Assembly (NCBI GenBank): GCA_032718475.1
Contig: JAUCBJ010009097.1
Location: forward strand, 62,001 to 126,000
Origin: Nemertoderma westbladi
Taxonomy: Eukaryota; Xenacoelomorpha; Nemertodermatida; Nemertodermatidae
Direction of reading: 5' to 3'
DNA length: 64,000 nucleotides
Part shown: one piece after another, positions 20,102 through 32,298 of the stretch
Position numbering within the stretch: the first letter of the stretch is position 1
How the letters are laid out: each line of letters begins with the position of its first letter
The notes under the pieces: model-generated
What the model saw: only the letters and a program-made list of their open reading frames with translations
Told to the model about the DNA's origin: nothing
The model's database searches: none
Made by a program: the position numbers and the translations under genes

Positions 20102-22275
20102 TACGTTCGGGCTGAAGGGCCACTTTTGTATATCAAAAGTGGCCCTATTGCGACTTGGGGGGTATTAAAAAGTAGCCCTTTAGCCCCTTTTTAGCCCTTT
20201 AGCCCGAAACCACAAACGGGCTTGGATGGCCCTTTGTGTATATCCTTCCTCTAAAAAGTTATGCACCTTCATTTTATTACTAAATGAAAACACAATTTTC
20301 GGGCCACTTACCAAAATGTATAAAATGGAATTAGTGCCAAAATAGTCAAAAGGGCCAAAATTTGCCAAAATTGGCCCTCTTACTGTCTGGAATAATATAT
20401 CATTGGCCCGAACTGAGCTTACTATATAGTGAAGAAAGAAAGGGCCATAATAGGCCCTATTTGATGTGACTTCATATGAAATTTATCAAATTAGTTGAGA
20501 AGGAAACGGGCCGAACTGAAAATGAGATAAATAACATTAGGGCCATTATACAGTGGCCCTTTTGAATCCAATTTGATCCTACAAATAAACTGAGCTGAGA
20601 ATTTGAGTGGCCCACTTGTTTCAAAATTGGTTTATTAAATAAAATGACCCGAAGAAGGGGCCACTTTTACCATCATAAAGAATGAGATTAACAACATTAG
20701 GGCCATAAATATACATTGATTAAAATGGCCCGATTTAGATCCAAATTGAATAGTACCTAATCAAATTAACTGAAAAAATTATTAATTAGCGCTATTAGTC
20801 GAAGTCGATATCAACCTTATCTTGCACATACGGGCTGGAGTATTCGCGCAGCAGGAGACTTACCACTCCTACCAAATATCAGATGAATCGAATGACTGGT
20901 TCTAATTATTACTGGGGTGGTGGTGGTGGTGTCATGTGGACAATGCTCTAGAACTAAATAGGCCACCAATTTACGATGGCAAGATATTTTTATAAATATT
21001 TATAGATTTATAAATGTCATCACGATTAATGAGGAAGAGGGTCTACATACAAATTTGTGACAAAACTGCTGTTTTTGCACTTGGGGGGGGGGGGGGGGGG
21101 GGGGTTCAAACAAAAATAATGTTCACTCCTACCAAATTTCAGATGAATCTGATGGTTGGTTCTATAATTACACAGGTACTTCTACGTTTCTGTCAATTCG
21201 CCTCCCTAGCGGCAGACAGGTGAACTTTAAAGTCTGTCTGTGTGTATAATTTCTACTTAAGCAACAGCAATAACTGCCCGTTGAAGACATGGGAACTTGA
21301 AAGTCTAACCATACAGTACATAAAATATGTTCAAACAAAAATAATGTTTATTAAAATCTACATTATTTTAGTTTTAGGTTAACTGAGGTAAATATTACAT
21401 TGCAAGGCTTACAATAATCATGTTACTATTCATGTCATTTTTTGAGAAAGTTTGACTGGCCCATTTGATTCAAAATTGATTTATTAAATTAAATGAACGG
21501 GAAAAGGGCCACCTTTACTATCATAAAGAATGAGATGATTTACATTAGGGCCACAAATATACATCTTTTACAGTGGCCTTTTGCATCCAAATTGATCTTA
21601 CCAATAAACTGGGATGAAAAAGGGCCAGAATGAAATACAATGAGCTTAACAGCATTAGGGCCATACTGTAGCGCCATGGGGATATTTATGGACAAGGCTC
21701 TTTAGAGCTAGAACATAGTAACGAATAACGAACATAAGAACTATAAAAGTCCGTCTAGGCATAGAATTTCTAATTATGCAATGCTCCTTGTTCACTCCTA
21801 CCAAATTTCAGATGGAATCTGATGGTTGGTTCTATAAAAGTTTGACTGGCCCATTTGTTTCAAAATTGATTTATTAAATTAAATGAACGGGAAAAGGGCC
21901 ACCTTACTATCATAAAGAATGAGATGATTGACATTAGGGCCACAAATACATCATTTACAGTGGCCCATTTGCATCCAAATTGATCTTACAAATAAACTGA
22001 ACTGTAAGAATGAAGAGAAATAAGATGGGGCCATTGAGTTATATAGGTACACTATACCTACATATCTCACTATATATAGATATATAAGTTGGCCCTTTCG
22101 CTCGTTTTTTCAACTTTATGTATGTATATTAAAATGGTATATGTAGGAACATATATACACAAGATATGTAGATATACTAATGGCCCTTTTTACTTCCATT
22201 CTGTGTTATATACTGTAGGTACATAATACCCTTCATTTCAAAGATACATATCTATGGCCCTTTAGGCCGAACGTA
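20102..22275. mobile_element. Non-autonomous DNA element with 20-bp terminal inverted repeats
   Basis: The ends TACGTTCGGGCTGAAGGGCC (20102-20121) and the inverted match at 22256-22275 differ at two positions. Both are flanked by TATATATA tracts, which may be the target. The left subterminus is a hairpin around CCACTTTTGTATATCAAAAGTGG. GGGCC/GGCCC occurs many times inside. A block of about 130 bp (GGCCCATTTGTTTCAAAATT, AACGGGAAAAGGGCCAC, TAAAGAATGAGAT) recurs at about 20610, 21450 and 21845. There is no transposase gene. A run of about 20 Gs lies at 21084-21104. Confidence 0.6.
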
Positions 22276-22533
22276 CATATATATATATTACATTTATAAA
22301 ATTTGCTTTTCAAGACACACTAATTATATCTTTAAAAATAATATTTGATTATTTGATATTTGACTAAAATAACATAATGAACTACAAGTAAAAAAATACC
22401 TTTCACCTTATGCCCATCCAAATGACGGAGGAGCTGTAAGTTGTCTACAAGAGTAAACTTATAACAAAAACGAAGTTAATTATTACAGTTTTCTAAGTTT
22501 TTAACATATTGCCAAAGTACATCAACGGTGGCT
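22276..22533. other. AT-rich spacer downstream of the first TMED-like gene
   Basis: The stretch has no gene. AT-rich sequence with TATATA at its left edge lies between the DNA element and the end of the minus-strand TMED-like gene, and would contain that gene's 3' untranslated region. Confidence 0.35.
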
Positions 22534-23265
22534 CTAACACCTAGATCGGGAGGTATTGAGATTCTGTCTGAACATTCTCCGTATAATGTAGACCTGGACC
22601 GATCCAGTGATTACCATCATCACGCATTGCATTGTAGACCACAAATTGATGTATTTATTTTTCGACAGTCCCACGAAATAATCCCGGGTGATGACGTCAT
22701 AATCCCTAGTGCATAACTGTTTGATCAAGAGGATTTCCTCTTGTATGTTAAGTAATCTATTGGTGACATCGTCGATAGCAATCATTGTTTCCTTTGTATC
22801 AGAATCCACCATTTTTTGTAACTGTTTCCTCGACCTGTTTTTATCATAAATGTTTATGAAAGTCGACACTCGAATATTACTGACACGTATTCTAGTGCTA
22901 GCGAAACAAACTTTATATTCTGCAAACTCCAAAATATTCATGTTAATTTCGCCCCGGGGTTCCAACCTCCGGAGATGGTAGGGCTGATGAAATGGAGTTT
23001 GTTTTATAAAAAATGTAAGATCTCCCCCAGTTAGTTCTTGGTAAGTGACGTAAAGTACACTCCCAGCTCGCAGTTTTTCGATAAAACAAATATCACTTCT
23101 TGGTTCTATAACTACAGTTAGTCTTTGGGATACATACCCCGGCATAATCTCTCCGAACATATTGTGATCCTCATCATCACTGGAGTTGATTGGATTTACT
23201 GCCGTTTCTTCACCGTTTATGATGTTTATAAAATAGATATAAAATGAAATTATTATTACATTCAT
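22534..23265 (-). CDS. p24/TMED-like GOLD-domain membrane protein, copy 1
   Basis: An intact intronless frame of 243 codons. Residues 1-18 form a signal peptide ending near NG. A GOLD-type beta domain spans about 45-140, with the two conserved cysteines Cys60 (SDICFIE) and Cys120 (EYKVCFAS) that form a disulfide in p24 proteins. A helical coiled-coil segment follows (145-205), then one membrane segment (about 208-228, ending VYII) and a short basic tail (RRMFRQNLNTSRSRC). p24 proteins are cargo receptors of COPI/COPII vesicles between ER and Golgi. The tail lacks a clear KK or FF sorting signal. The protein is clearly diverged from the two copies at 30393 and 37091, so this is an older paralog. 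Confidence 0.75.
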   Translation of the reverse strand: MNVIIISFYIYFINIINGEETAVNPINSSDDEDHNMFGEIMPGYVSQRLTVVIEPRSDICFIEKLRAGSVLYVTYQELTGGDLTFFIKQTPFHQPYHLRRLEPRGEINMNILEFAEYKVCFASTRIRVSNIRVSTFINIYDKNRSRKQLQKMVDSDTKETMIAIDDVTNRLLNIQEEILLIKQLCTRDYDVITRDYFVGLSKNKYINLWSTMQCVMMVITGSVQVYIIRRMFRQNLNTSRSRC

Positions 23266-24029
23266 CCTGAATATCTATTATAATTGTATAACAAGATAAT
23301 TGTATACAATATAAATTATAACTTGACTCAGAGCGGGTTGGTTAGGTTTATATAATACTATATAATAAAATAATTTCAATGGTGATCCATGGCTTCTTCA
23401 ACCATGGTACAATAGTTATTGCCTGATTGCAGCATCGATGATACAATTTTCTGAGTTTTGAAATATGCTTTTTGGAAGATAAAAAATTACTCGGTCGTTA
23501 AGCAAGCCCATTGCCCAGCCAGGTATCTTATTCGAATTTCCGAAGTCTTTAATTTGATATGGTGTTATTAAAATGTATTTATGTTTCATGTAAATTTTAT
23601 ATATTATATATTAGGGCGGTGCATTTTTTACTTTTTTTCGATTTCATTGTTCTACTGGTGCGCAAAAGTTGCCAAATGGTAAAAAATTAAGGCAAGAAAA
23701 ATTTCTCTAAATTTCATCGATATCTTGACGGATCCCAAGAGGGTTGAAATTTTGAGCCATCGCGATGCACCACAATTAAAATTATAACAATATAACACAT
23801 TAATGAAAGATCAATGCCTCAAGAAAGAACTTCCTGCATGCATCAAATGTCATCAAATGGGTCCAAACTTAGTTAGATACCAAAATTTTAATTTTTGGAT
23901 CAAGGGAACTAGTGCCACAGGCACATAGACAGAACCTACCATTTGGCGCAAGTGGTGATAATTCTCAATTTTCGCGATAGCCAACTTTGAGTTCTCCTAC
24001 TGCATTAATATTATGCTCATTAGAACCGA
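23266..24029. other. Stretch upstream of TMED-like copy 1, no gene seen
   Basis: AT-rich sequence with no supported ORF. The first 150 bp upstream of the ATG at 23265 would hold the promoter of the TMED-like gene. No TATA box position can be assigned with confidence among the many TATAAT-like sequences. From about 23600 the sequence is unassigned and probably repeat-derived. Confidence 0.35.
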
Positions 24030-24460
24030 AATTTAGTGGGGGTAGACATCTTCAAAACAAACATAGAGCGAATAGTTCGTGAAATATCGCTGAATATCGC
24101 TGAAAATGTGAAGTCCGGCACAAGTCTTCATTACCGCCTTGATGCGATATTGACAAATCCTCAAAAAATTTTATTTTGAATTATCTCAAGGAATCAAGAA
24201 TAGACACATCACAGAAATGATCGATGTAGTGGGTGGTATAGACACCTTCAAAATAAGAGTAGAGTCATTAGTTCTTGAGTTATTTTACAAAATGTCAAGA
24301 CTATATCTACCAATTAATACTTGATATTGAGTTGAATTTTGAAGGTGTCTGTATACACTAAATCAATTTTTTGCAGCGATGTGTCTATTCTTGATTCCTT
24401 GAGATAATTCAAAATATTTTTTTTGAGGATTTGACCATATCGCATCAAGGCGGTAGTGTA
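24030..24460. repeat. Foldback inverted repeat next to the minisatellite
   Basis: Arms at about 24140-24210 and 24379-24455 are inverted copies: ACCGCCTTGATGCGATAT, ATTATCTCAAGGAATCAAGAATAGACACATC. A second, inner similarity concerns AGACACCTTCAAAAT (24249) and TTTTGAAGGTGTCT (24334). The whole forms a large hairpin ending at the first minisatellite unit. It is probably a miniature foldback transposon. Confidence 0.65.
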
Positions 24461-24477
24461 GACCGATCAGTAGGGGA

Positions 24478-27400
24478 TCAGTAGATGCAGTGGATGGTGT
24501 GACTACATCGGAGACCAGTAGATGTAGTGGATGGTGTGACTCCATCGGAGACCAGTAGATGTAGTGGATGGTGTGACTCCATCGGAGACCAGTAGAGTAG
24601 ATGTAGTGGATGGTGTGACTCCATCGGAGACCAGTAGAGTAGATGTAGTGGATGGTGTGACTCCATCGGAGACCAGTTGAGTAGATGTAGTGGATTGTGT
24701 GACTCCATCGGAGACCAGTAGATGTAGTGGATGGTGTGACTCCATCGGAGACCAGTAGATGTAGTGGATGGTGTGACTCCATCGGAGACCAGTAGATGTA
24801 GTGGATGGTGTGACTCCATCGGAGACCAGTAGATGTAGTGGATGGTGTGACTCCATCGGAGACCAGTTGATGTAGTGGATGGTGTGACTCCATCGGAGAC
24901 CAGTAGATGTAGTGGATGGTGTGACTTCATCGGAGGCCAATACATGTAGTGGATGGTGTGACTTCATCGGAGGCCAATAGATGTAGTGGATAGTGTGACT
25001 CCATCGGAGACCAGTAGATGTAGTGGATGGTGTGACTCCATCGGAGACCAGTAGATGTAGTGGATGGTGTGACTCCATCGGAGACCAGTAGATGTAGTGG
25101 ATGGTGTGACTCCATCGGAGACCAGTAGATGTAGTGGATGGTGTGACTCCATCGGAGACCAGTAGATGTAGTGGATGGTGTGACTTCATCGGAGGCCAAT
25201 ACATGTAGTGGATGGTGTGACTTCATCGGAGGCCAATAGATGTAGTGGATGGTGTGACTCCATCGGAGACCAGTAGATGTAGTGGATGGTGTGACTTCAT
25301 CGGAGGCCAATACATGTAGTGGATGGTGTGACTTCATCGGAGGCCAATAGATGTAGTGGATAGTGTGACTCCATCGGAGACCAGTAGATGTAGTGGATGG
25401 TGTGACTCCATCGGAGACCAGTAGATGTAGTGGATGGTGTGACTCCATCGGAGACCAGTAGATGTAGTGGATGGTGTGACTCCATCGGAGACCAGTAGAG
25501 TAGATGTAGTGGATTGTGTGACTACATCGGAGACCAGTAGATGTAGTGGATGGTGTGACTCCATCGGAGACCAGTAGATATAGTGGATGGTGTGACTCCA
25601 TCGGAGACCAGTAGATGTAGTGGATGGTGTCACTCCATCAGAGACCAGTAGATTTAGTGGATGGTGTGACTCCATCGGAGACCAGTAGATGTAGTGGATG
25701 GTGTGACTCCATCGGAGGCCAATAGATGTAGTGGATGGTGTGACTCCATCGGAGACCAGTAGATGTAGTGGATGGTGTGACTCCATCGGAGGCCAATAGA
25801 TGTAGTGGATGGTTTCACTCCATCGGAGACCAGTAGATGTAGTGGATGGTGTGACTCCATCGGAGACCAGTAGATGTAGTGGATGGTGTGACTCCATCGG
25901 AGACCAGTAGATGTAGTAAATGGTGTGACTCCATCGGAGACCAGTAAATGTAGTGGATGGTGTGACTCCATCGGAGACCAGTAGATGTAGTGGATGGTGT
26001 GACTCCATCGGAGACCAGTAGATGTAGTGGAAGGTGTGACTCCATCGGAGACCAGTAGAGTAGACATAGTGGATTGTGTGACTCCATCGGAGACCAGGAG
26101 ATATAGTGGATGGTTTCACTCCATCGGAGACCAGTAGATGTAGTGGATGGTGTGACTCCATCGGAGACCAGTAGATGTTTGTGGATGGTGTGACTCCATC
26201 GGAGACCAGTAGATGTAGTGGATGGTGTGACTCCATCGGAGAACAGTAGAGTAGATGCAGTGGATGGTGTGACTCCATCGGAGACCAGTAGAGTAGATGT
26301 AGTGGATGGTGTGACTCCATCGGAGACCAGTAGATGTAGTGGATGGTGTGACTCTATCGGAGACCAGTAGATGTAGTGGATGGTGTGACTCCATCGGAGA
26401 CCAGTTGATGTAGTGGATGGTGTGACTCCATCGGAGACCAGTAGATGTTTGTGGATGGTGTGACTCCATCGGAGACCAGTAGATGTAGTGGATGGTGTGA
26501 CTCCATCGGAGAACAGTAGAGTAGATGCAGTGGATGGTTTCACTCCATCGGAGACCAGTAGATGTAGTGGATGGTGTGACTCCATCGGAGACCAGTAGAT
26601 GTTTGTGGATGGTGTGACTCCATCGGAGACCAGTAGATGTAGTGGATGGTGTGACTCCATCGGAGAACAGTAGAGTAGATGCAGTGGATGGTGTGACTCC
26701 ATCGGAGACCAGTAGAGTAGATGTAGTGGATGGTGTGACTCCATCGGAGACCAGTAGATGTAGTGGATGGTGTGACTCTATCGGAGACCAGTAGATGTAG
26801 TGGATGGTGTGACTCCATCGGAGACCAGTAGATGTAGTGGATGGTGTGACTCCATCAGAGACCAGTAGATGTAGTGGATGGTGTGACTCCATCGGAGGCC
26901 AATAGATGTAGTGGATGGTGTGACTCCATCGGAGACCAGTAGATGTAGTGGATGGTGTGACTCCATCGGAGACCAGTAGATGTAGTGGATGGTGTGACTC
27001 CATCGGAGACCAGTAGATGTAGTGGATGGTGTGACTCCATCGGAGACCAGTAGATGTAGTGGATGGTGTGACTCTATCGGAGACCAGTAGATGTAGTGGA
27101 TGGTGTGACTCCATCGGAGACCAGTAGATTTAGTGGATGGTGTGACTCTATCGGAGACCAGTAGATGTAGTGGATGGTGTGACTCTATCGGAGACCAGTA
27201 GATGTAGTGGATGGTGTGACTCCATCGGAGACCAGTAGATGTAGTGGAAGGTGTGACTCCATCGGAGAACAGTAGAGTAGATGTAGTGGATGGTGTGACT
27301 CCATCGGAGAACAGTAGAGTAGATGTAGTGGATTGTGTGACTCTATCGGAGACCAGTAGATGTAGTGGATGGTGTGACTCCATCGGAGACCAGTAGATGT

Positions 27401-27980
27401 AGTGGATGGTGTGACTCTATCGGAGACCAGTAGATGTAGTGGATGGTGTGACTCCATCGGAGACCAGTAGATGTAGTGGATGGTGTGACTCCATCGGAGA
27501 CCAGTAGATGTAGTGGATGGTGTGACTCCATCGGAGACCAGTAGATGTAGTGGATGGTGTGACTCCATCGGAGACCAGTAGATGTAGTGGATGGTGTGAC
27601 TCCATCGGAGACCAGTAGATGTAGTGGATGGTGTGACTCCATCGGAGACCAGTAGATGTAGTGGATGGTGTGACTCCATCGGAGACCAGTAGATGTTTGT
27701 GGATGGTGTGACTCCATCGGAGACCAGTAGATATAGTGGATGGTGTGACTCCATCGGAGACCAGTAGATGTAGTGGATGGTGTGACTCCATCGGAGACCA
27801 GTAGATGTAGTGGATGGTGTGACTCCATCGGAGACCAGTAGATGTAGTGGATGGTGTGACTCCATCGGAGACCAGTAGATGTAGTGGATGGTGTGACTCC
27901 ATCGGAGGCCAGTAGATGTAGTGGATGGTGTGACTCCATCGGAGACCAGTAGATGTAGTGGATTTAGTGATGTAGTAGAT
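24478..27980. repeat. 37-bp minisatellite, about 94 copies
   Basis: The unit on the plus strand is GTAGATGTAGTGGATGGTGT followed by GACTCCATCGGAGACCA, 37 bp. Variants include +5 bp units (GTAGAGTAGATG), GGAGGCCAATA units, TTCATCGG units and ATGTTTGTGG units. Some variants recur together as higher-order blocks, for example near 26174, 26446 and 26597. Because 37 is not a multiple of three and the minus strand of the unit has no stop in any frame, the array produces spurious overlapping minus-strand ORFs of up to 332 codons in all three frames. Confidence 0.95.
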
Positions 27981-28785
27981 TTTGTCCCACGTTATAAAAT
28001 AGAGCCACGTTAAATACAAACTGTACCCCTTACCTGTCCTTTTTGTGCCATTTATTGCATTTGCTAAATAAATAATAGACAAAAATTCTAATCCTATAAA
28101 TTGCTATACACAAAATAATTAGGTAGTTTATATATATTCTATATATTATATATATATATTACTTTAAAAAAATTACAGAAAATGTGTTGAGAGGATGCTA
28201 TATAATTATATACTCTCACTCGGGAATCCAATGTAAATGTTATATATTATTGTTAACTACACAATAATAGGTTGCATATTAGACCGATCAATGATTCCTT
28301 TATGGCTTGCAATGTGTTGCTTAGTCAATGGGTTTTTCCAACCAGTTCCAAACTAAGTCTTGTATTACGTGATGTACATATCATACGTACTACATGATAG
28401 GAGTATAGACATACTGTTCAGAGAGTATAGAGGCTGCAAATCGTTTTCTATGCTGAAGCAAATGTTCAAGAGGATTTATATTCACAGAGAGTTGCAATGT
28501 AGAGCTGTACGTACATAGTTATAAAATACCAGATATTAGTAATATCTCGGATTCAATTTAATTCGAATTCAATATTGATAATTGTATATCTCATAAAGAC
28601 AACACTGCCTCATTTTACAATTTCTGGACATATTTCTGGAGATTATCATCTTCTACTCTCATTAAATACAGGCCATCCCTCCATCAAAAAGCAGACACTG
28701 AATACCGTTATTCTTTGAGGCAGGTTGCCATTTCTGGTGGGGCACGGGAATAACGTTGTACTTTACATTGAGTGACTGTCAAAGA
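27981..28785. other. AT-rich stretch, nothing recognised
   Basis: I see no ORF, RNA gene or clear repeat structure. A TA-rich patch lies at 28125-28160. The right edge is the breakpoint of the 4.35 kb duplication. Confidence 0.4.
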
Positions 28786-28793
28786 CCAAAATA

Positions 28794-28880
28794 TGATAGT
28801 AGCTCAGTTGTCTTAGGACACACACCCGGCTGATGATAACCGGAAGTTTGAAACCTAGGTACCGGGTTCGAGACACAATA
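28794..28880 (+). repeat. tRNA-derived SINE head, copy A
   Basis: The sequence has a polymerase III A-box-like TAGCTCAGTTGTCTTAGG and a B-box-like GGGTTCGAGAC at the right spacing. A CCGG/CCGG stem sits at the anticodon arm position. The acceptor stem does not close, so this is a SINE head and not a gene. Its 5' side coincides with the left edge of the duplication. Confidence 0.55.
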
Positions 28881-29309
28881 GGGACGGTTGATATGTTTCG
28901 CTAACATTATCATAATGTACTATAACATAAAAAACATAATTTGTAATGAGACATTCTTAATGAGTTCATTACAAATAAATAATACAATCAGATATAAAGA
29001 ATGTAAGACGGATATTCACATTCGAATATACTGACCAGGAATTTATAGCCATAACTACTTATCATATAAATTACAATAATATAATTAATTAATAATAACA
29101 AAACCGAGAGAAAGCCGCCCCAATATTAGATTATAACAACAACGTTTCCATTGGGTAAGGAAGTGGAGGAGAGCCAGCCTGACGTTTAATTTAGTTTATA
29201 TTACGCGATAAATTTTCACTACACTTTTCACACTAAGACCGAATTCAACTTTTAATGTTAATGAAACTTGACAACCATTGATAAAAATCAACTAAGGAAG
29301 GTTGACGAC

Positions 29310-29516
29310 TTCATTACCTTGGATCATGGATAGATAGAGAGTAGCAAAAAACGCATAGAAGTTAGTAAAGCGAAGGCATGGGTAGCTCTATCAAAAATGA
29401 ATACCATCTGGAAATCAAATCTCTCCAGGCACCTGAAGACTAAGTTCTTTCGAGCCACAGTGGAAAGTGTACTTTTATACGGGGGTGAGACCTGGACACT
29501 TACGAAATCATTTTAA
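29310..29516 (+). pseudogene. LINE reverse transcriptase C-terminal fragment, copy A
   Basis: The frame reads YLGSWID, then after a shift KAKAWVALSKMNTIWKSNLS and FFRATVESVLLYGGETWTLT. This is the conserved segment after the RT thumb in RTE/CR1-type LINEs. It is only about 65 residues and dead. A duplicate lies at 36007-36213. Confidence 0.65.
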
Positions 29517-30392
29517 ATTTTTTTGTCATTTTTTAATGTCATTTTTTTTACACGATCATTCGGTAGCTATGATTGTATGACAGCTACAACGATGAAACAA
29601 ACGCCAAAAGTTCGATATTTAAAAGTTCTACAAGTCTGTAGAAAATAAATCTTCTGAACGTTGAAAAGTGTTCGAGTTATTCGAGATCCCGCAATAGGAG
29701 TCTGGAAATACGAAATTATGCTTTTGGCACCAATTTATTTAAAAACGTATCGAGCCCAAAACCAACGTTAAAATCGAATTCAGCGTAGCATTATTGACCG
29801 TAAGGCGTATTTTTTTTATCAATAAGAGTGAAATATAAAACAGTTTTTATATAAAAATCAATTATATTTCCTGCCATTTTTGACCCCTATAGGACATATA
29901 TTTTTTGTACATTCGATACGAATACAGTGCCGGTGGTCATTTACACGTTTCAAGAAGTAATGGGTCGATTGGAATTAGCATTGTCTAATTTTAAATTCAA
30001 TTAATTTTTTATTATTAATTAAAAAAAAACGGACAAAATTTGGGCCCTATATTCGACCAGATATATAAATAATTCGCTTACCCCCCCCCCCCCCCCACCC
30101 CCATTCGATACGATGTTAGATCCACTCTTCCTTTCCCCAAACGCTGTGGTTCGGTGCCTTTACAATAAGTAGTAGCGGAGCAATAAAGGATAGTGTAACG
30201 TCATTTTGTGACATCACAATTGGCTGAATAAAACTTCACTGTTGTCAATTTTACAAGTTATTTATGAAAAAAATACACGTGCTTAAACTTTCTGAAATTT
30301 TTCTTGTTATACTAAAATAATTCACATATCAGTAACATTATATTAACCCATCAACAATCAGTATGCCACCAATATTGCACCATAGTAACAAT

Positions 30393-31124
30393 CTAACACC
30401 TAGGTCTGGAGGTATCCAGGTGCTGTCTGAACATTCTCCTTATAATGTAGACCTGGACCGATCCAGTGATTATCATCATCAGACATTGCATTGCGGACCA
30501 CCAATTTATGTAATTGTTTTTCGACAGTCCCAAATAAAAATCCCGCATGATCTGATCGTGGTCCCTGGTGCAGAACTGCTTGATCACAAGGATTCTCTCC
30601 TGTATTGTAAGTAAGCTATTGACGACAACAGCGACAGCAACCATTGATTCCTTTGTATCAGAATCCATTGTGTTTTGCAACTGTCTCCTCGCCCTTTCTT
30701 TATCATAAATGTTTATGAAAGTCGCAACGCGAATATCACTGAATCCAATTCGAGTTCTAGAGAAACATACTTTGTATTCCGCATCCTCCAAGATATTCAT
30801 GTTAATTTGGCCCTGGGATACGTCCCTGTGGACATCCAGAGGCTGTGGGATAGCAGTTTGCTTTATGTAAATGGTAAGTTCTTGTCCTCCAGATAGTTCT
30901 TGGTAAGTGACGTACAAAACACTCCCAGCGCGAAGATTTTCGAAAAAACAAATATCACTTCTCGGTTCGATAATTAGAGTGAGACGTTGAGATATATATC
31001 CCGGCATAAACTCTCCGAATATATCACCATCATCGCTGTAAATCAGGGGATTTTCTGCAGATTGTTCCCCGTTTACGATGTTTATAAAATAAATATAAAA
31101 TACTATCATTATTATTGCATTCAT
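30393..31124 (-). CDS. p24/TMED-like GOLD-domain membrane protein, copy 2
   Basis: An intact 243-codon intronless frame with the same architecture as 22534-23265. It has a signal peptide (1-19), a GOLD-type domain with Cys59 and Cys120, a helical region (145-205), a membrane segment about 208-228 (NWWSAMQCLMMIITGSVQVY) and the tail RRMFRQHLDTSRPRC. The expected role is cargo selection and coat recruitment in ER-Golgi vesicles. Conservation of length, cysteines and membrane segment against copy 1, despite many substitutions, suggests purifying selection. Lack of introns may reflect a retroposed origin. Confidence 0.75.
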   Translation of the reverse strand: MNAIIMIVFYIYFINIVNGEQSAENPLIYSDDGDIFGEFMPGYISQRLTLIIEPRSDICFFENLRAGSVLYVTYQELSGGQELTIYIKQTAIPQPLDVHRDVSQGQINMNILEDAEYKVCFSRTRIGFSDIRVATFINIYDKERARRQLQNTMDSDTKESMVAVAVVVNSLLTIQERILVIKQFCTRDHDQIMRDFYLGLSKNNYINWWSAMQCLMMIITGSVQVYIIRRMFRQHLDTSRPRC

Positions 31125-32298
31125 AATGAATTATTTATTATAATTGTAATTCTAAGTGATTTAATTATATTATATAAATTTTACTTTAGAAGTATTGGAG
31201 ACATAATGTAGACTAGACGAGTAAGGTTCCAATGAAACTGATTGAATTGTGAAGTGAACTGATTTATCAATCAGTTAAAGTGTGCAACCCATAACGCATT
31301 CCAGAGAATGTATGATACAATAATGTTAGCCAAGAGGTGGTTTAACAACCCACCTCAGGGTATATGGGCTAACATAAGCCCAAGGGCATAGGGAGGATTG
31401 TGAGGACAGGATAAGCCGACCACCAATGGGAGGGCCACAGATTGCAATTATTAGTATATGTGTATCGTTTAGTTGCCCAACCATCCGTGTTGAGGTGTAA
31501 TGTAATTTCCCTATTTCCATATTGATATCATACCAACTCAGTTAGCTATTTTATTACAGTATTAATGTAGGAGGATGTCACACAGTTTTACACCGTCGTC
31601 CGTAACATTATACTGATTGTGCTGTGATTCATCTACCGATAAATATTGCAAGCTAATAACATCAAGTAATAACATCAAACTCTTTATTTACCCAGCATTC
31701 GGCCCTTCAGTATTTCTCAACAGCTTAACGCAGCGACGAGTAGTGAACTGCAACATCGATTCATCTGGTCGGGATCCTTTAGCCAACCAGGATCATATCA
31801 CAATTCGTTAACTTCGAGGATGGAATTCAAATTAGAAACGACGTTTCATTCCGCGACTTTTCGTAAATAATTAGCTAACATAATCCAGTACACTTTCCAA
31901 GCTCCCTTAAAATTTGGTGGGTGGGTGGGGGTAGTGATTCGACCCAGAACTGATTTCTTAAATTAATTTCTTAAATCTTAAATTTTTTAAAAAAATTCGC
32001 TGAAATTTGTTAACAATATATCTAGTGGTATATTTTAACACATTCTTGAAAAAAAAATCGATTTCAAATCGAATCGAATCCATTTTTTTGGAAGATTAAA
32101 TAAGAAAAATAGTGGTTTTGTGCAATGGAAATATTTAATTGCGAATATTGTGACATATGTACAAGATTTTCAAGTGTTACGTGTATATTGGTGTTGGCAT
32201 ATTCAATGGTAATGAAATTGAGTTGATACAAGCTGGAGTATTCCATTGGAATCCTCCCCCTCATCCACCACCTCCATAAACCTCCTCTACTTCAAAAC
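31125..32298. other. Stretch between TMED-like copy 2 and the retroelement relic
   Basis: No supported gene. The first 100-150 bp are the 5' flank of the TMED-like gene. 31326-31520 is GC-richer and could be an old repeat, but I cannot assign it. At 31918-31934 there is a short GGGTGGGTGGGGG run. The same sequence recurs at 37823-38997. Confidence 0.4.

Noticed and set aside
24478-27980. Possible CRISPR-like array
   Set aside because: The repeats are head-to-tail without unique spacers, and the genome is eukaryotic.
24363-28082. Overlapping minus-strand ORFs of up to 332 codons with HTIHYIYW and SPMESHHPLHL repeats
   Set aside because: They are translations of the 37-bp minisatellite in three frames and differ only by frame and start.
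30363-30614. Plus-strand ORFs over the TMED-like genes (also 37061-37312)
   Set aside because: They are antisense shadows of the conserved minus-strand frame.
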